Positions 34,563-46,880 of a stretch of DNA of 64,000 nucleotides are shown here, piece by piece (the first letter of the stretch is position 1; every line of letters starts with the position of its first letter). Position numbers and translations under genes: made by a program. The notes below the pieces were generated by a model. The model was not told the DNA's origin and searched no databases. It saw nothing but the letters and a program-made list of their open reading frames with translations. The stretch comes from Rattus norvegicus (taxonomy: Eukaryota; Chordata; Mammalia; Rodentia; Muridae): contig NC_086040.1 in assembly GCF_036323735.1 (NCBI RefSeq), positions 4,740,568 through 4,804,567 on the forward strand, written 5' to 3'.

Positions 34563-35980
34563 CTGCCTCATGTGCTTTACATCAAGAGCCGGTCTCTCAC
34601 ATTTCTTGGGGGAGTTCCATCTTGAGACTGGAATGGGGTCTCCCGTAAATGGGTCCTACACTATGAATATTGTTGAGCATGTGTCTTTATTGCATGTAGG
34701 AGCAACATTTGGGTATAAGTCCATGCTAGGTAAATCTGCGTCCTCAGGTAGTGCAATTTCCAATTTTCTGAGGAATTTCCAGACTGATTTCCAGAGTGAT
34801 TGAACCAGTTTGTAATCCTACCAACAAAGAAGCAGCTTTTCTCTTTCTTGACATCCTAATCAACAACTGCTGTCTCCTGAATTTTTTATTTAAGCCATTC
34901 TTACATGTGTGAGGTGGAATCTCAGGGTTGTTTTCATTTACATTTCCTTGATGTCTAAGTATGATGAACATTTCTTTAGATGTTTCTCAGATATTTGATT
35001 TTCCTCATTTGAGAATTCTTTGTTCATTTCTGGAACCCAATTTTAATAGGGTTATTTGTCTCTCTGAAGTTTAATTTCTTGAGTTCTTTGTATCTATTGG
35101 ATTATAGCCATCTATCAATTGTAGGATTGGTATAGACCTTTTTCCAATCTGTTGGTTGCTGTTTTGTCCTAATGACAGTGTCCTTTGGCAGGCAGTTTTC
35201 TATGACAGAGAAGAGCTGTCAGTTCATGAACTAGAACAGGGACTGGCTCTTTCCTGACTTCCATACATGCCCTGTACAGTAATTGGGGGAACTAAACAAC
35301 CATATTCTTTCCCTGCAAGGCATGTTTATCTACAGTCATGCTTCTAGAGAGACCTATCAGTGATTCTGGTCATCTTCCCTGCAACTGTATGCTGATGGAG
35401 TTTGCAGTTTTCATTCTGGCTTCTGTAACTACAAGCTATGGTGTTGTGAAGCCAAAATACACCATGTACAGCTGTCAATAGGCCTGAGGAGACTGCCTCC
35501 TTGGATTTCTGAAGCATTTCTAAGGGAGTGAGAGGAAATCAGCACCCCCTGCTCACCAGAGCTCTGGGAATGCTGACATTCTTGCTTTATCTCTATATGA
35601 AGCTAGGTCAAAAGATCACTTGTCAGGTATGTTCTTGAATATCCTTCAGTGTGCTAGCATTGGAGTGCAATGAAATATGATGCTGGAGAGGTGTGTGAAA
35701 CACATGAACTCTTCCATTAGAGATCAGAGAGATGAGCTATTCATATTCAATTTACTGTGCATGTTTCTGGTCTTTGGCTTTGACCATGCAGATCTACTGT
35801 CCCATACCTCATTGTTCATGTGTCCAAATTGTTGGGAAAGCACAACTCACAATTGCTCCCAATCCTTCATTTTATGGTCTTAGATTTTAGTGCAACACTC
35901 CACATCTTATATTCTAAATTGACTGTCCTAAATTTCTTCAACATGCAGATCTCTATTATCCCTACACTCTGTTTGTTTGT

Positions 35981-36033
35981 GTATATGTGTGTATGTGTGT
36001 GTGTGTGTCTGTGTGTCTGTGTGTGTGTGTTTG
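35981..36033. repeat. (TG)n microsatellite with CTGT interruptions
   Basis: GTATGTGTGTG followed by TGTCTGTGTG units. Confidence 0.93.
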
Positions 36034-36898
36034 TGTGCTTAAATGGTTAGTTTCGTACAAGTTTACAGAAACCTTGTCACTGAAAAAAGTCTTTGTAAGA
36101 AAACTGTAAACGTTGGATGGGGCAGAAACCAAATGCTCTCCCACAACATGACCTGCTAGAAAGAGTGGTATAATCAGATATAAGAATATAAGAGAATAAA
36201 CTTGAAAGTAAAACTTGGAGGAAATACTGTGGCATGTCTACATTATCATTGTGAACCGTTGCATTGTTCTCTTTATTCTGTGGCCAGACATGTGGGCTCC
36301 GAGGCCGAGTTGCATCCTTTGGATCTTAGAATAAACTGAAGGAGGCTGTCAACTCAGTCACATGAAGAATGTGAGAGGAGTGAGAAGACAGTAGCAGGCC
36401 ATTGTGACACTGCCCTCCCAATGGAAACATGGAAGTGTTGAAAATTACAGAGTGGGAGTCTCATGTCTGAACTTTGACACCCAGCTAGGAAAAGTGTAAC
36501 CTATCAGTTCACTTCCTGAGTACCATTCACAATCCAAGGGTATGCTCAGATGAAGCACTGTTGAAGGTAGGTGCTTGTGAGATACATCTCAGAGTGTGTA
36601 GACCATTCAGCCTCTTGTGACATAGGAGATCAGAGTAATAAGAGACAGACAGAGGGAACAAATCAGTGTTTGTTTTTCTGGACCATCATAACTGCATTAT
36701 CCAGGCTAAGGATTTTTCTCACATTGTTATAGACCAATCTGTATGGAGTCTCAATAGCACAACTGACCCCGGCTTCTTTCTTAGTTACAAGAATTTAGAG
36801 GCAGCCCTTCATAATTTGTCTTCTAGATTCACAGGTTCTTTTTTAGCTTCATATTCACAAGGCATATTCTTTTATTGTCTCCCTCTGTATGTTTCTTT

Positions 36899-36913
36899 CT
36901 CTGTCTCTCTGTC

Positions 36914-36957
<44 letters not shown>
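36899..36957. repeat. (TC)n microsatellite
   Basis: An uninterrupted run of about 19 TC units preceded by TCTGTCTC variants. Confidence 0.95.
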
Positions 36958-36962
<5 letters not shown>

Positions 36963-37530
36963 TCTGCATCTCTGTCCTATTTTTCCTCTTTCCTACAACA
37001 GTCTTTACCAAGGATAACATATTTCATGTCAGTTTATGCACTTGCTTCTCTCATAAAACGCAGTGTTATCTGAACTGGGTGTCCTTTGGAGAAGCACAAT
37101 TAGAAATATAGTTGACATCCAACTCTACTAGAGTATAACTTAAATAACTGAGAAGATGCAGAATATTCAAGAACTCTCCACAAGCCCAGGGCCCAAGGAG
37201 CATGTATGGAAGGAAATTTTACAGAGATCCAAAGAATGCATTCCAGGCTGCTCATGGGCTGGCTTCTCTTTACAGGGACTGCCAGCATGAGGAGAAAGGT
37301 AACATGGAGCTTTAATAAACATGTATAGTTTAAGAATACCTAGCATCTTCCCTTACTTTACCCTTCCCTGTCTGGATGTTCCTAATGTATGTTGTACATA
37401 AATGTAGTAGTGACACCCTTTCAAGTGTATAGAAGTTGTCACATGTGGCACCCACAGGAGAATTTGACTTTTCTTCCCTGGTTGAAGCTCCTTATCAGTG
37501 ATCTACAACACCTTTTCCCCATGACTGATG

Positions 37531-37590
<60 letters not shown>

Positions 37591-37632
37591 CTGTCTGTCT
37601 GTCTGCCTGTCCGTCTTTGTCTCTGTCTGTCT
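37531..37632. repeat. (TC)n-(TGTC)n compound microsatellite
   Basis: About 25 TC units, then TG, then TGTC/TGCC units to about 37632. Confidence 0.96.
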
Positions 37633-39057
37633 GTTTCTTCCACATGATACATCTCCATAGTTCAGCTTGACTTCTTATTTGTTCATTCCAAGGTTGACCC
37701 ACCATGCGTTCTGTGAGTGTTTGATTTTGCTCTCTCAAATTGCACCTGCATTAACCAATGCATCTGTAGCCAGACCTGTGAACAGAGCGTCACATCACAA
37801 ACAGCTGCATTGCTAAAACATTTTATTTTGGAGGGTCTGAGCAAAGTTTTTATCCAAATTTGTGTAATTTTTCCATACTTTTCACTCCCCCACCCAAACT
37901 GTAGTGCTCTGGATCTTCCCCATGTATTTGCTTACTTGTGTTTATCTATGAACCTGGTGTACTATGAAGGCATCATCCCAACCCTCCACCATTACTTACA
38001 AGGAGCAATGGATGAGGAAATAGGAGAAACTGACCATTTAGCTACAGAAGATGTCCCCTAAGAGGGATTAACTGTGTGGAATCATTGCTTCATTGACAAC
38101 CATCCTTACCTAAATTCTCAACTTCCTTTCTTCCTTGTCATTTTGAGTGTGCTACCTAAGGTGGGGAAGAACCATTTCTGGGCTTTGTTTGAAAACTGAG
38201 TATTTAATATCCATACATGATGGTGGGAAATAATTCAATAAATCATTGACATCTCTGTCTTTAGAAGAGATACTGATTAAAGGTCTTCCCTTGTGTCTTA
38301 GACAAAGTTCCTGGAAAGGGCAGCTTGGCTTTTTGATTTGGAGAAAATCTAGTTAATGGGTAATTATGTGCTCTTGAAGGGGACCCTCCTCTGGATACAT
38401 TATTGTATGCTGGAATTACCATGGTATTTCTGTGATGTCACTAGTTTTATGGAAACAGAAGCTGCCCTTGTGCATTTAGTTAGTGCTTATTGGTTTACCC
38501 AGAGACATGTTTTTCAGGATGATCAATCTATTTACAAAGAAAACAGAGAGCATTGAGAGACAAGAGAGAGAAGAACATGAGATTAGGAATTTTTTCTTGT
38601 TATAAAGGTGAAAAAAATTAAATGATCAGGTGTAAACCAGAGAGAGTAAACTCTGGACTGGTGCTGGGGAGTTTCCTGGAGAAGTTGGGCTTGGGTCTGG
38701 CCTTCTAGGATTAGGATTTATGACATGAAACCTCTGGATTCTTAAAGAAGGGACCCAGAGTCAAGAATGTCTGATGAATGTTTAGCAGACAGCCAGGAAT
38801 TGACAAGCATGCAGCGGTTCTGTTATGAGTTCCTTATTTTCACTCTCAATGAGAAAGAAAGACAATAGGAGCCACAGGGATAAAAACTTTGACTCTCAAG
38901 GATGAGTATTGGACTTAATCCTCAGAGGACTGGTGTACATTTCATTGACATGTTATGACAAAAACAGAGAGTGGGATACTCCCCTGGACATGTATAAAGG
39001 TTTCAGACTCATGATTAGGCCTTGGTGGTCCAAAGTACTATGGACTCCAGGACTTAC

Positions 39058-39237
39058 CTGCATATATCTAGGAATCATGGCTGGGAGCAGGAGAGTAGCT
39101 AGTGGATCTTGAAGAGAGCTTTCATCCTCTTTCAGTGTTTCATAGTATCTGTAGATTTCTGCTGTCCTCATGCTTCGTTTTGGGGACTCAGCATGTTTTA
39201 TCCTGTGCCATTGCTCTTCTTGTTCCCTTGTGTTTTT
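39058..39237 (-). other. Exon-like open frame with GT and AG borders, unidentified
   Basis: On the minus strand a 60-codon open stretch (180 bases, phase 0) reads EQEEQWHRIKHAESPKRS, then MRTAEIYRYYETLKEDESSL, and ends at a consensus donor GTAAGT (plus-strand 39052-39057). An AG (plus-strand CT at 39238-39239) precedes it, with a poor pyrimidine tract. The charged, helix-prone composition is unlike random AT-rich DNA. I do not recognise it firmly. The amplified rodent takusan/Spetex-type families are a guess worth testing. No neighbouring exon was found. The plus strand of the same place has a strong acceptor (TTTTTCTACAG at 39233-39243) before a short frame ending LEKPDY and TGA, so which strand is genic, if either, is open. 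Confidence 0.3.
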
Positions 39238-39754
39238 CTACAGGGTCTTCTGGGAAGGCAACATTCCAACCTTCTATTATCAATGAGCAAGGGGAGCAGA
39301 TTAAGAAGTTGGAGAAACCTGACTATTGAGCTCTAGAGGAAGACCTGTGAGTTGGGTAAACTCCCAGGAATTCTGACTCATTGCACCAACAGGATTCTAA
39401 CAAATGATAGCCATTATGCCCACTTCTTTGTTGACTGTCGTGACCTCTCTGTGTTAACCCCAGTTTTCTCACATACAAATAAACTGCAATTCCAACCTCC
39501 TCATGCACAAATTAATTTTTTATATGCCTTTCAGTGACAGAATTAGAAGTCAGGATAGGAGTGTGATGGGAAGCTATTTCATTTCTCTGAACAACAGAAG
39601 CTATAGTTTGAATAACAATCTTGGGTTTCAGCAAGTAATATGTGAGCTCTCATCCTGGATTTTATAATCCAGAAAATGAATTTTCTGTCCTACGAGGAAC
39701 ACAGAAAGCTGTGCAGCTACAGTAGCACAGTAACTTAGACTTAGACAAGTGAAC

Positions 39755-39760
39755 TTATAT

Positions 39761-39795
<35 letters not shown>

Positions 39796-39985
39796 TTTTA
39801 GAGATATATAATATGTAATTTTTGTGAGTATACTGTAGCGGTCATACTCAGCAGAAGAGGGCATCAGATATCATCATAGATGGTTGCATGCCATGATATT
39901 TTTAGTGGGAATTGAACTCAGAATCTTTGGAAAAACAGTCACTGCTCTTAAATGCTGAATAACCTTACCTGCCTAAGCTATATTT
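39755..39985 (-). mobile_element. B2/B3-type SINE with (TTTA)n tail
   Basis: The reverse complement gives the B3 body. On the plus strand AGAAGAGGGCATCAGATATC, ATGGTTGCATGCC, TGGGAATTGAACTCAGAATC and GTCACTGCTCTTAAATGCTG follow the consensus order. The (TTTA)n run at 39758-39800 is its A-rich 3' tail expanded into a microsatellite. The tRNA-like head is at the right. Confidence 0.88.
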
Positions 39986-39987
39986 GA

Positions 39988-39989
<2 letters not shown>

Positions 39990-40031
<42 letters not shown>

Positions 40032-40032
40032 T
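39990..40032. repeat. (ATT)n microsatellite
   Basis: About 13 ATT units, immediately beyond the SINE. Confidence 0.96.
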
Positions 40033-40034
40033 AT

Positions 40035-42141
40035 TCTGCAACTCTAAACAGATCAAGACTCAGCCACCTCCAATGCTCTTCCCACTACCCTGATTCAAGA
40101 ACTTACAAAAAAGAAAGACACAATAATAGCTGACCCTGGACCCCAGCACTAAATGAAGAAAAATTTTACTTTTTCTTAGCTATGGAGATTTTCTTGTTGA
40201 CTGAGCTCATAGCTTGATACTTGAAGTCTGGTAGACTATGGAAAGTGGAGATGCTTTTGGAGGAAGTTGCTTAGATTGGAGGAGCTGAGAAACAGTGAGC
40301 AAGAGTAAGATGTTGATCCACCACCTGATCCCTTGCTGAGAACAAAGTCTCCTCTTCACAGCCTGGGAACTGGGTAAGCAGGGTAAGCAGGCATGACTAA
40401 CAAGCCAACACATGTGGGTAAATATTTGTCCATTGGGCATATAGGGGGAGAATTTCATTGACTAAGTTGAACATATCCCCTGTCCACTAAGTTCTTAAAA
40501 CATTCAAGGAAACTTTTGTTCATTTTGTCTATCCTGGGTCCCACAAACATTGTTTCTTATTCTCAATGCATTTCTTCATGGATAGGACCCTTGAGAAAAT
40601 TGAGGGTTCTAGAGAAAGCAACGGACAACAAAATTCTACATTCTAGAAATCAAGGCCTTCTCAGAAGAAACACTTCTTTATAGGTCTGAATTCAGCAGGA
40701 ATGAAAATTACAACCAACATCTCATAATTCAGCTGATATCTTGTACACAGGCCTTTTGACTAACAATTCAATGGGGGAAAGAAAGCATCAAAAATTAGCA
40801 TGAGATACTAAAAAGACTTAAAAATGAGTCAGAGCTCTGTCACCAAGTACTAAGTGGTCCCAGTGAGGGTAACAAATAACATGAAGTGTATTTGTTTGAG
40901 ACACAGTTACTCTGTTGGAGTCCTCAGATGTTCAGATGTGATTGAAAATCTGTCACAAAAGACGTGATTGATATCATACACTAGTCCAGAGAGACCATAC
41001 CCAAAAGTATATTATTCCTTCTGCAGTACAGGGATGAAACTTCTTCACATCACACATGTGTACATGAGGCTGAAATTAATGTTCTACATAGATGAAAGCA
41101 TTCCCACAATCCTTGTCTTAGCAATTTTTTTTTTTTGGAAAATGGCTATTTTGCAGTTCCACACCTGAACTGAAGTGACTGTATCTGAGACTGTATACGT
41201 AGAAGACATCTGTGTAGTAGCTTACATTTTTAGCCAGGTCTGTCTCCCCATGGATCAGTTGGGCCTGAATAAGCATGCACAGACATATTGTCCCGAAGTT
41301 AATCATGTAGTAGCCAAAATATTACAGGATCAGACATCTGTAAATATTTTTCTTTTACACAGGTCAAGGACTGTGTATCAATGGCTGTGTATCATAGGTT
41401 GTAGATATTACACCATCCCTAAATGGTAGTATATCAAGAATTCCTTAGGGCTAGGCACATTGATCTAAGTATCCCCACACAATTCTAAGCCAGCATGGAC
41501 AAGAAATCACTTCATGTGGAAACTTACAATAAACTTATGTTATTGTATGCAGACTGTTAATACATAATTAAAAACCACCTAACAAGCACATGCATATACA
41601 CAAGATGCTATTCAAAACTTATCCAGAGGCAGTTTGCAACCTATGTTTAGCACAAAGAGATTGATTCCCCATATCACAGATTCTGATAAGAATCATTGCG
41701 TGTTAAGAAAACTATATTAGAACTCACAAGTGTATCACATGACTGTATAACAAGGTAGTCACAGCAAACATGATATTCAGGAAGCATATCCTGAAGTTGG
41801 CAAGAATGAAGGGAGTGCATTTAGCTGATGAAGTCTGGGCATGAAACTCAAATGTCCAAAATATCAGCTAGATTTGCATTTACAGAACAATAAATACTTG
41901 ATGAGTTTTCAGGCAAAATTCGAATCTAAATACTCCAAAAATATTTATCATTCAGCTCTGAATCCCTAAGGATAGATTAATGGTGGATATTATGAATTTC
42001 GTCTGTAACACAGAGGTATGAGTAAATGGGACAATTTGAAGTGATTAGATATGTTTAAGAGGCATACAAAACGAAGAGTTTCATGCTATCTTTGAACAAG
42101 TGTGTTTCTCAAACATGTAGCACGAGTTACTGTGGAGTGAC

Positions 42142-42197
<56 letters not shown>

Positions 42198-44853
42198 CAA
42201 TAATTGACTTGCTTTGTGCTCTGTGTGGCATGCTGGATTTATCCAAGATATCAGGTGTGTACTCCACAAATAAGTTAAACCCAAAGTTAATGACAAATTT
42301 AGAATTCTTCTTCCTTTCTTGAGAACGCATTCTGTACATGAGTAATGCTTACAAATTAATGTTTAAGAACGATGACTTGAAAAAAAAAACTGAACCTGAC
42401 TTTAAACAAGCATTACAGAGATGTCTAGTGACTCAATTTTGATTTTGTGGACTTGCAGCTGCTAAGTTCTCATGATTGAACCAGGACATTATAGACATAA
42501 CTCAGTAGGGAAAATAAGTGCTTCGACAATTATGTAAGTTGAAAAACCTAAGAAACCATTCTGGCAACAGCTTAATTCAAAATCGCGAAAGTTGTGCTTG
42601 GGTAAAGTCCAGTACCTAAGACTTGACAGCTGGTTCAAAGTCAAGGAGAAACATTGTATTTAAACAAGCACTACTGCTTGCAGGACATGTTAATAAAATG
42701 AAGAAAGGTTAGGGCTTCAGGAAATATGCATGAGGATGTCTTTGAATAGTCGAAATTATATGTTATAAATTTAGTGGTACACATTGAGAGGATAAATTTT
42801 TGAAATGTTTATCTCCTTAGGAGTGTAAATATTTGAGCTGAGTAAATGCTTCAGCCTACATAGGAAAGGGAAATGAGTTTCCATTCAGACATTGGAACTC
42901 CCTTCAAGCTGAGCATGAACATGGGAGGGTTTCAAAGGAGTTTTGAAACATATCAAGAACTGCTGGGCATCCAGAAGGAGTCTCAGAGGAGTAATTTGTT
43001 CTTGTTATGAGGGATTTTCAAGTTTATTATTGGAAATCAGTCAAGAGAACTGGTCTAAAAACCAAATTCTGTACATTTCTCATCTTAGCTTTGGAAGACC
43101 GTGACCAGTAAAGGCCCCAAAGAGAAAAAGCTTGATTTATCTTTGAAACTGTATTACAATTGGTGACTGCCTGTACACTATGTTCCCAAGGCCAGACACA
43201 GTGTACAACTGTGGTGCTAAATCTTCAACAAGAAAATGCTGAGTAGCTTAATTACTGTGTATTGTTTTGTTTTGAGTTTTGTTTTCTTCAGGTATTAGTT
43301 TTGTTTGGTTTCTTTGGAAGTTTTGTTATTCATTATTTATTGACTTTTGTTCTTGAGGTGGATTTGCAGTACTGAAATTGTCATACACTTTTCATTATGA
43401 TTGTATCATTTTAGCCCTTTTTGAAAAAAGTTAATGTACATTTTAAAGACTAAAGTGTGTTTGTCAAAAAGTTTTTTTTTTCTGTGTGGTGTAGCCATCC
43501 TGTAATCCTATGCTGGGGCTTTGGGAGTGATAATTTGTTCACAACAAGCCAGGGGTAAACAAGTGCATTGGACTTTCGATGTGGCTAATGTGGCCTAATG
43601 AGGATATAATTTTCATAATGGACAGGATATCCATGATGCATCCCTGTGGTTATATATTTAGGTACTCTTAAATATAGTACTAGGGATGATCATATGGAAC
43701 AAGCTAGTGAGAAACTCAACAGTTTTGCTCTAATGATTCTCAGGAAATGAAAACATTCACCAATGGAGTAAAATTAGAAATCAGGAAAACCAGATCTGTT
43801 TATTGAAATATAGTCTCAGTGGAATAACACATAGAAACATAGAAGAGAGAATGAATTCCATGCTTTTAAAAACATTTTTATACTTCCAGATCAATGAATG
43901 ATTCTTGTAAAGCAACTCCTAGAATTAACTTCTGAGACCAACCATCAGCCCGTGAAATAATGTGAGAAAGAAGAAATTCGGGATCTCTCCAGACTGTTGG
44001 TTTCAAAGCAACAGCCAAAAGTGTCCTTTCTATGAATGATACATATACACATTATAACTGGATGGATACAAAGTTTCTTCAGGTCCATGAATGAGTTATT
44101 CAACAGTTGACCTGGCTCAGCAATTAAGGTAATTTTTGTCAACTCTTGAGATATGAGCCCCTTCCCTATGACCCCCATTATTGAAGGAGAGAACAAACTT
44201 CAGACAACCTGTCTCAGATTTTTATGTAGTTGTGGTTTCCTGGTCTTGGTCCAGGGAATGAAGGAAATCTTGTTTTCAAATTCTTGTTTATCCTGTAATA
44301 CTTCTTTCTTATGCACTCATGGAAATATGTTACTGTGCATTTCATTGATAGATTACGTTTGCTATTTTAATTCTGTTGCCAAGAACTATAGGAAATAAGA
44401 AGCACTGTATCGAAGTGGCACATGAAAATCATGCTAAAGGAATGTGGCCATTGGAAATATGTGACTGCGCTGAAACTCTTACTAGACACAAACTGTTGTA
44501 AAATGTCCTCTCTAGATTCATGGTGTAGAAGCTGCTGTTCCCTAACAGAGAGTAGAGGATGAATCTCTCTGTACATAGAAAAGGGATTTATCACCATGAT
44601 CACAGGCTGTGGACCACATAATTTAACAATGGATGGATATTTGGAAAATCCAAGAATCCAGGAGTTGATCAGTCCACAAGCCTAGATGTCTCATTTGGTC
44701 ATTATTATATGGTTAAATCCTCAGTAAGCAGGTTCTATTGTCTGTGAGGGTTTGGTAGCAATGTGAGTGCAAGCTAGAAAAAGTAACATCTTCTTTCTTC
44801 CATGTTTTCTATTGGCTTCAAGTAGAATGCATTGTTAAGAATACATCAAGATT
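40035..44853. other. Intergenic DNA, no gene seen
   Basis: Several 60-85-codon open frames lie here on both strands with no recognised family or splice context. Apart from the (CA)n tract at 42145-42195 no repeat is named with confidence. Confidence 0.5.
42145..42195. repeat. (CA)n microsatellite
   Basis: About 25 uninterrupted CA units. Confidence 0.97.
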
Positions 44854-44862
44854 GCCATTTTT

Positions 44863-45465
44863 TTTTTTGAGTATTTCTTATATACATTTCGAGTGTTATT
44901 CCCTTTCCCAGTTTCCGGGCAAACATCTCCCTCCCCCCTCCCCTTTCTTATCGGTGTTCCCCTCCCCACCCTCCCCCCATTGTCCCCCTCCCCCCAACAG
45001 TCTAGTTCACTGGGGATTCAGTCTTAGCAGGACCCAGGGCTTCCCCTTCCACTGGTGCTCTTACTAGGATATTCATTGCTACCTATGAGGTCAGAGTCCA
45101 GGGTCAGTCCATGTATAGTCTTTAAGTAGTGGCTTAGTCCCTGGAAGCTCTGGTTGCTTGGCATTGTTGTACATATGGGGTCTCGAGCCCCTTCAAGCTC
45201 TTCCAGTTCTTTCTCTGATTCCTTCAACGGGGGTCCTATTCTCAGTTCAGTGGTTTGCTGCTGGTATTCGCCTCTGTATTTGCTGTATTCTGGCTGTGTC
45301 TCTCAGGAGCGATCTACATCCGGCTCCTGTCGGTCTGCACTTCTTTGCTTCATCCATCTTGTCTAATTGGATGGCTGTATATGTATGGGCCTCATGTGGG
45401 GCAGACTCTGAATGGGTGTTCCTTCAGTCTCTGTTTTAATCTTTGCCTCTCTCTTCCCTGCCAAG
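44863..45465 (-). mobile_element. LINE-1 3' UTR copy, minus strand
   Basis: A reverse-complement rat LINE-1 3' UTR, well preserved (CAGGACCCAGGGCTTCCCCT, CTCCATGTATAGTC-like and GTTGAAGGAATCAGAG-antisense blocks), 5'-truncated. A short duplication GCCATTTTT flanks it (44854-44862 and 45466-45474). It resembles the copy at 29235-29882 closely. Confidence 0.9.
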
Positions 45466-45504
45466 GCCATTTTTCAATAGACCAGTACCTTTAACTGAAA
45501 GTTC

Positions 45505-46240
45505 TTTTCAGGGAGCCGTAGCCTCATGGCACGGTTCAGGAGTATGGGAACTGGAAGACCCAATCTGGGAAGATGTTCCTGTTCATCGAGCCCACCTTCC
45601 AGTATTGCAGAAATACCCAAGAAATCCTCAATCAACTCCCTTTCAAACATGGTTTTCTGGGATTTGTAGACATCACAGCCACTAACAACACCAATTCAAT
45701 TAAAGATTACTTACAACAGCTCACTGGAGTGAGAATAGTTCCTTGGCTCTTTATAGGTAATCAAAGACTTCATAGGCAGACACAGTGATCTAATCTAACT
45801 GCCGCAGAATGGGGAGATGATGACGTGGCTGAAGCAGATTGGAGCTCTGCTGTAATGAAAAGGGTGGCAGTAAATCCCATGCTGACAGCTGTCATCCAGG
45901 CATTCTGAATGCCAGCACACCTGGCAGTTGATGTGTGTCATGGGGGATGCAAGTATTTTCTTGTGACTTGGATTTTCAAAGAAGTGGCTTTTATTCTATT
46001 CCTCAGTGCTTAAATATGATGCTGTTTGCATGAAACCATGGAGTAGGGAAGCTTAAGAGATCACACAGGATTGATAATCAATCATGCTTCATTTGCTGAC
46101 ATCTCTCTACCTCTTAGCCCATGTTTAACAATCCAGTGCATCTAAATCTGCAGTGAATCAATTACTGTTTCTCTACCATGCTGTTCTGCTGAAGTCATTT
46201 TGCAGAAGTCCACTTCCTAATGATTATTAAAAAATGAATA
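45505..46240 (+). pseudogene. Glrx: Processed pseudogene of glutaredoxin-1
   Basis: Glutaredoxin-1 is a roughly 107-residue cytosolic thiol oxidoreductase that reduces glutathione-mixed disulfides. The relic has no introns. The coding equivalent runs from an ATG at 45526 to TAA at 45853-45855. The start is scrambled by small indels. From 45573 the frame reads FLFIEPTFQYCRNTQEILNQ, then LPFKHGFLGFVDITATNNTN and DYLQQLTGVRIVPWLFIG before an early TGA at 45787. The active-site CPYC has become FQYC (45597-45608), losing the nucleophilic cysteine, and the GG motif of the glutathione site is gone. The 3' UTR appears to continue to about 46240 (TTATTAAAAAATGAATA), where the retrocopy probably ends. 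The 5' limit is approximate. The symbol names the parent gene. Confidence 0.9.
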
Positions 46241-46815
46241 TTGTGAAGTTATTTATGATCTACACACAGTCCTTTCCCACTTCTGCATTTACAGCTCTCA
46301 AATGTTGTTCTCAAACTTTACTTCCCACAAGCACAGAAGTCCACAATGGTATGAGGATGCTGTTTGAAAAATCAGATGAAGAGTTTTAGCATAGTTGTTC
46401 CACATTGTAGCAATATTAACGTAGATGGCAGAGCATATGATGTATTCAGCTCTGTTCACAAACTGGTTATTTGCCAACACAATCCCAAACAGTTTTGAGT
46501 TGATTCTAGTCAGAGACCCAGAACACTCAAATATGAAATGCAAAATTTCAGAGCTCTCCTTCAAAGACTGTCTAAGAAAAAGTTGCTTGCAAAACACTGT
46601 CCTAAAGTTTGTATTCCATTCACACATTAACATTTTTCTTTGATGTCTTGCAATTACGTTTATTAATCATGGAACTGCAGGTCTCTTCTCCGGTCTCCAG
46701 TGAGAAGGATTCATTCCTAAAAAAGATGTATCTGAAAAATAATGAATAGATCTTGATTAAAGTTCTGGGTTAAAAATGCAGCATCCTACCACGAAGATCA
46801 GATTAGAATAGATTT

Positions 46816-46880
<65 letters not shown>

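Larger units (their letters stand above)
34115..34660 (+). mobile_element. Solo LTR of a class I endogenous retrovirus
   Basis: A 546-base segment that starts TGAAGTAG and ends CCTACA (TG...CA), inserted into the old LINE-1 with a 4-bp target duplication TTAT/CTAT (34111-34114 and 34661-34664; one mismatch). It has TATAAAAA (34476-34483) and AATAAA (34557-34562), about 80 bases apart, followed by a GGTCTCTCACATTTCTTGGG block, the order seen in gammaretroviral LTRs. No internal sequence is attached, so it arose by LTR-LTR recombination. Confidence 0.8.
33159..35192 (-). mobile_element. Old LINE-1 (ORF2 end and 3' UTR), host of a solo LTR
   Basis: The left part is a reverse-complement old LINE-1 3' UTR (TTAACTGGGAGTCAAACCTA region). 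The right part is the antisense of the ORF2 C-terminal coding region (CAGACTGATTTCCAGAGTGA and GTTGCTGTTTTGTCC blocks). CAGTTTTCT at 33150-33158 and 35193-35201 is a likely target-site duplication. A solo LTR interrupts it at 34115-34660. Divergence from the younger LINE-1 copies in this window is high. Confidence 0.85.
35202..39057. other. Unassigned DNA with TG and TC microsatellites
   Basis: No gene is confirmed. Open frames such as 37717-38061 (+, 114 codons) and 36666-37073 (+) have no recognised family, and the second runs through a (TC)n tract. This is the stretch that continued the locus before the old LINE-1 inserted at 33159. Confidence 0.45.

Noticed and set aside
36666..37738. Open frames with serine-leucine or arginine-glutamate runs
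   Set aside because: They are created by (TC)n tracts read in different frames.
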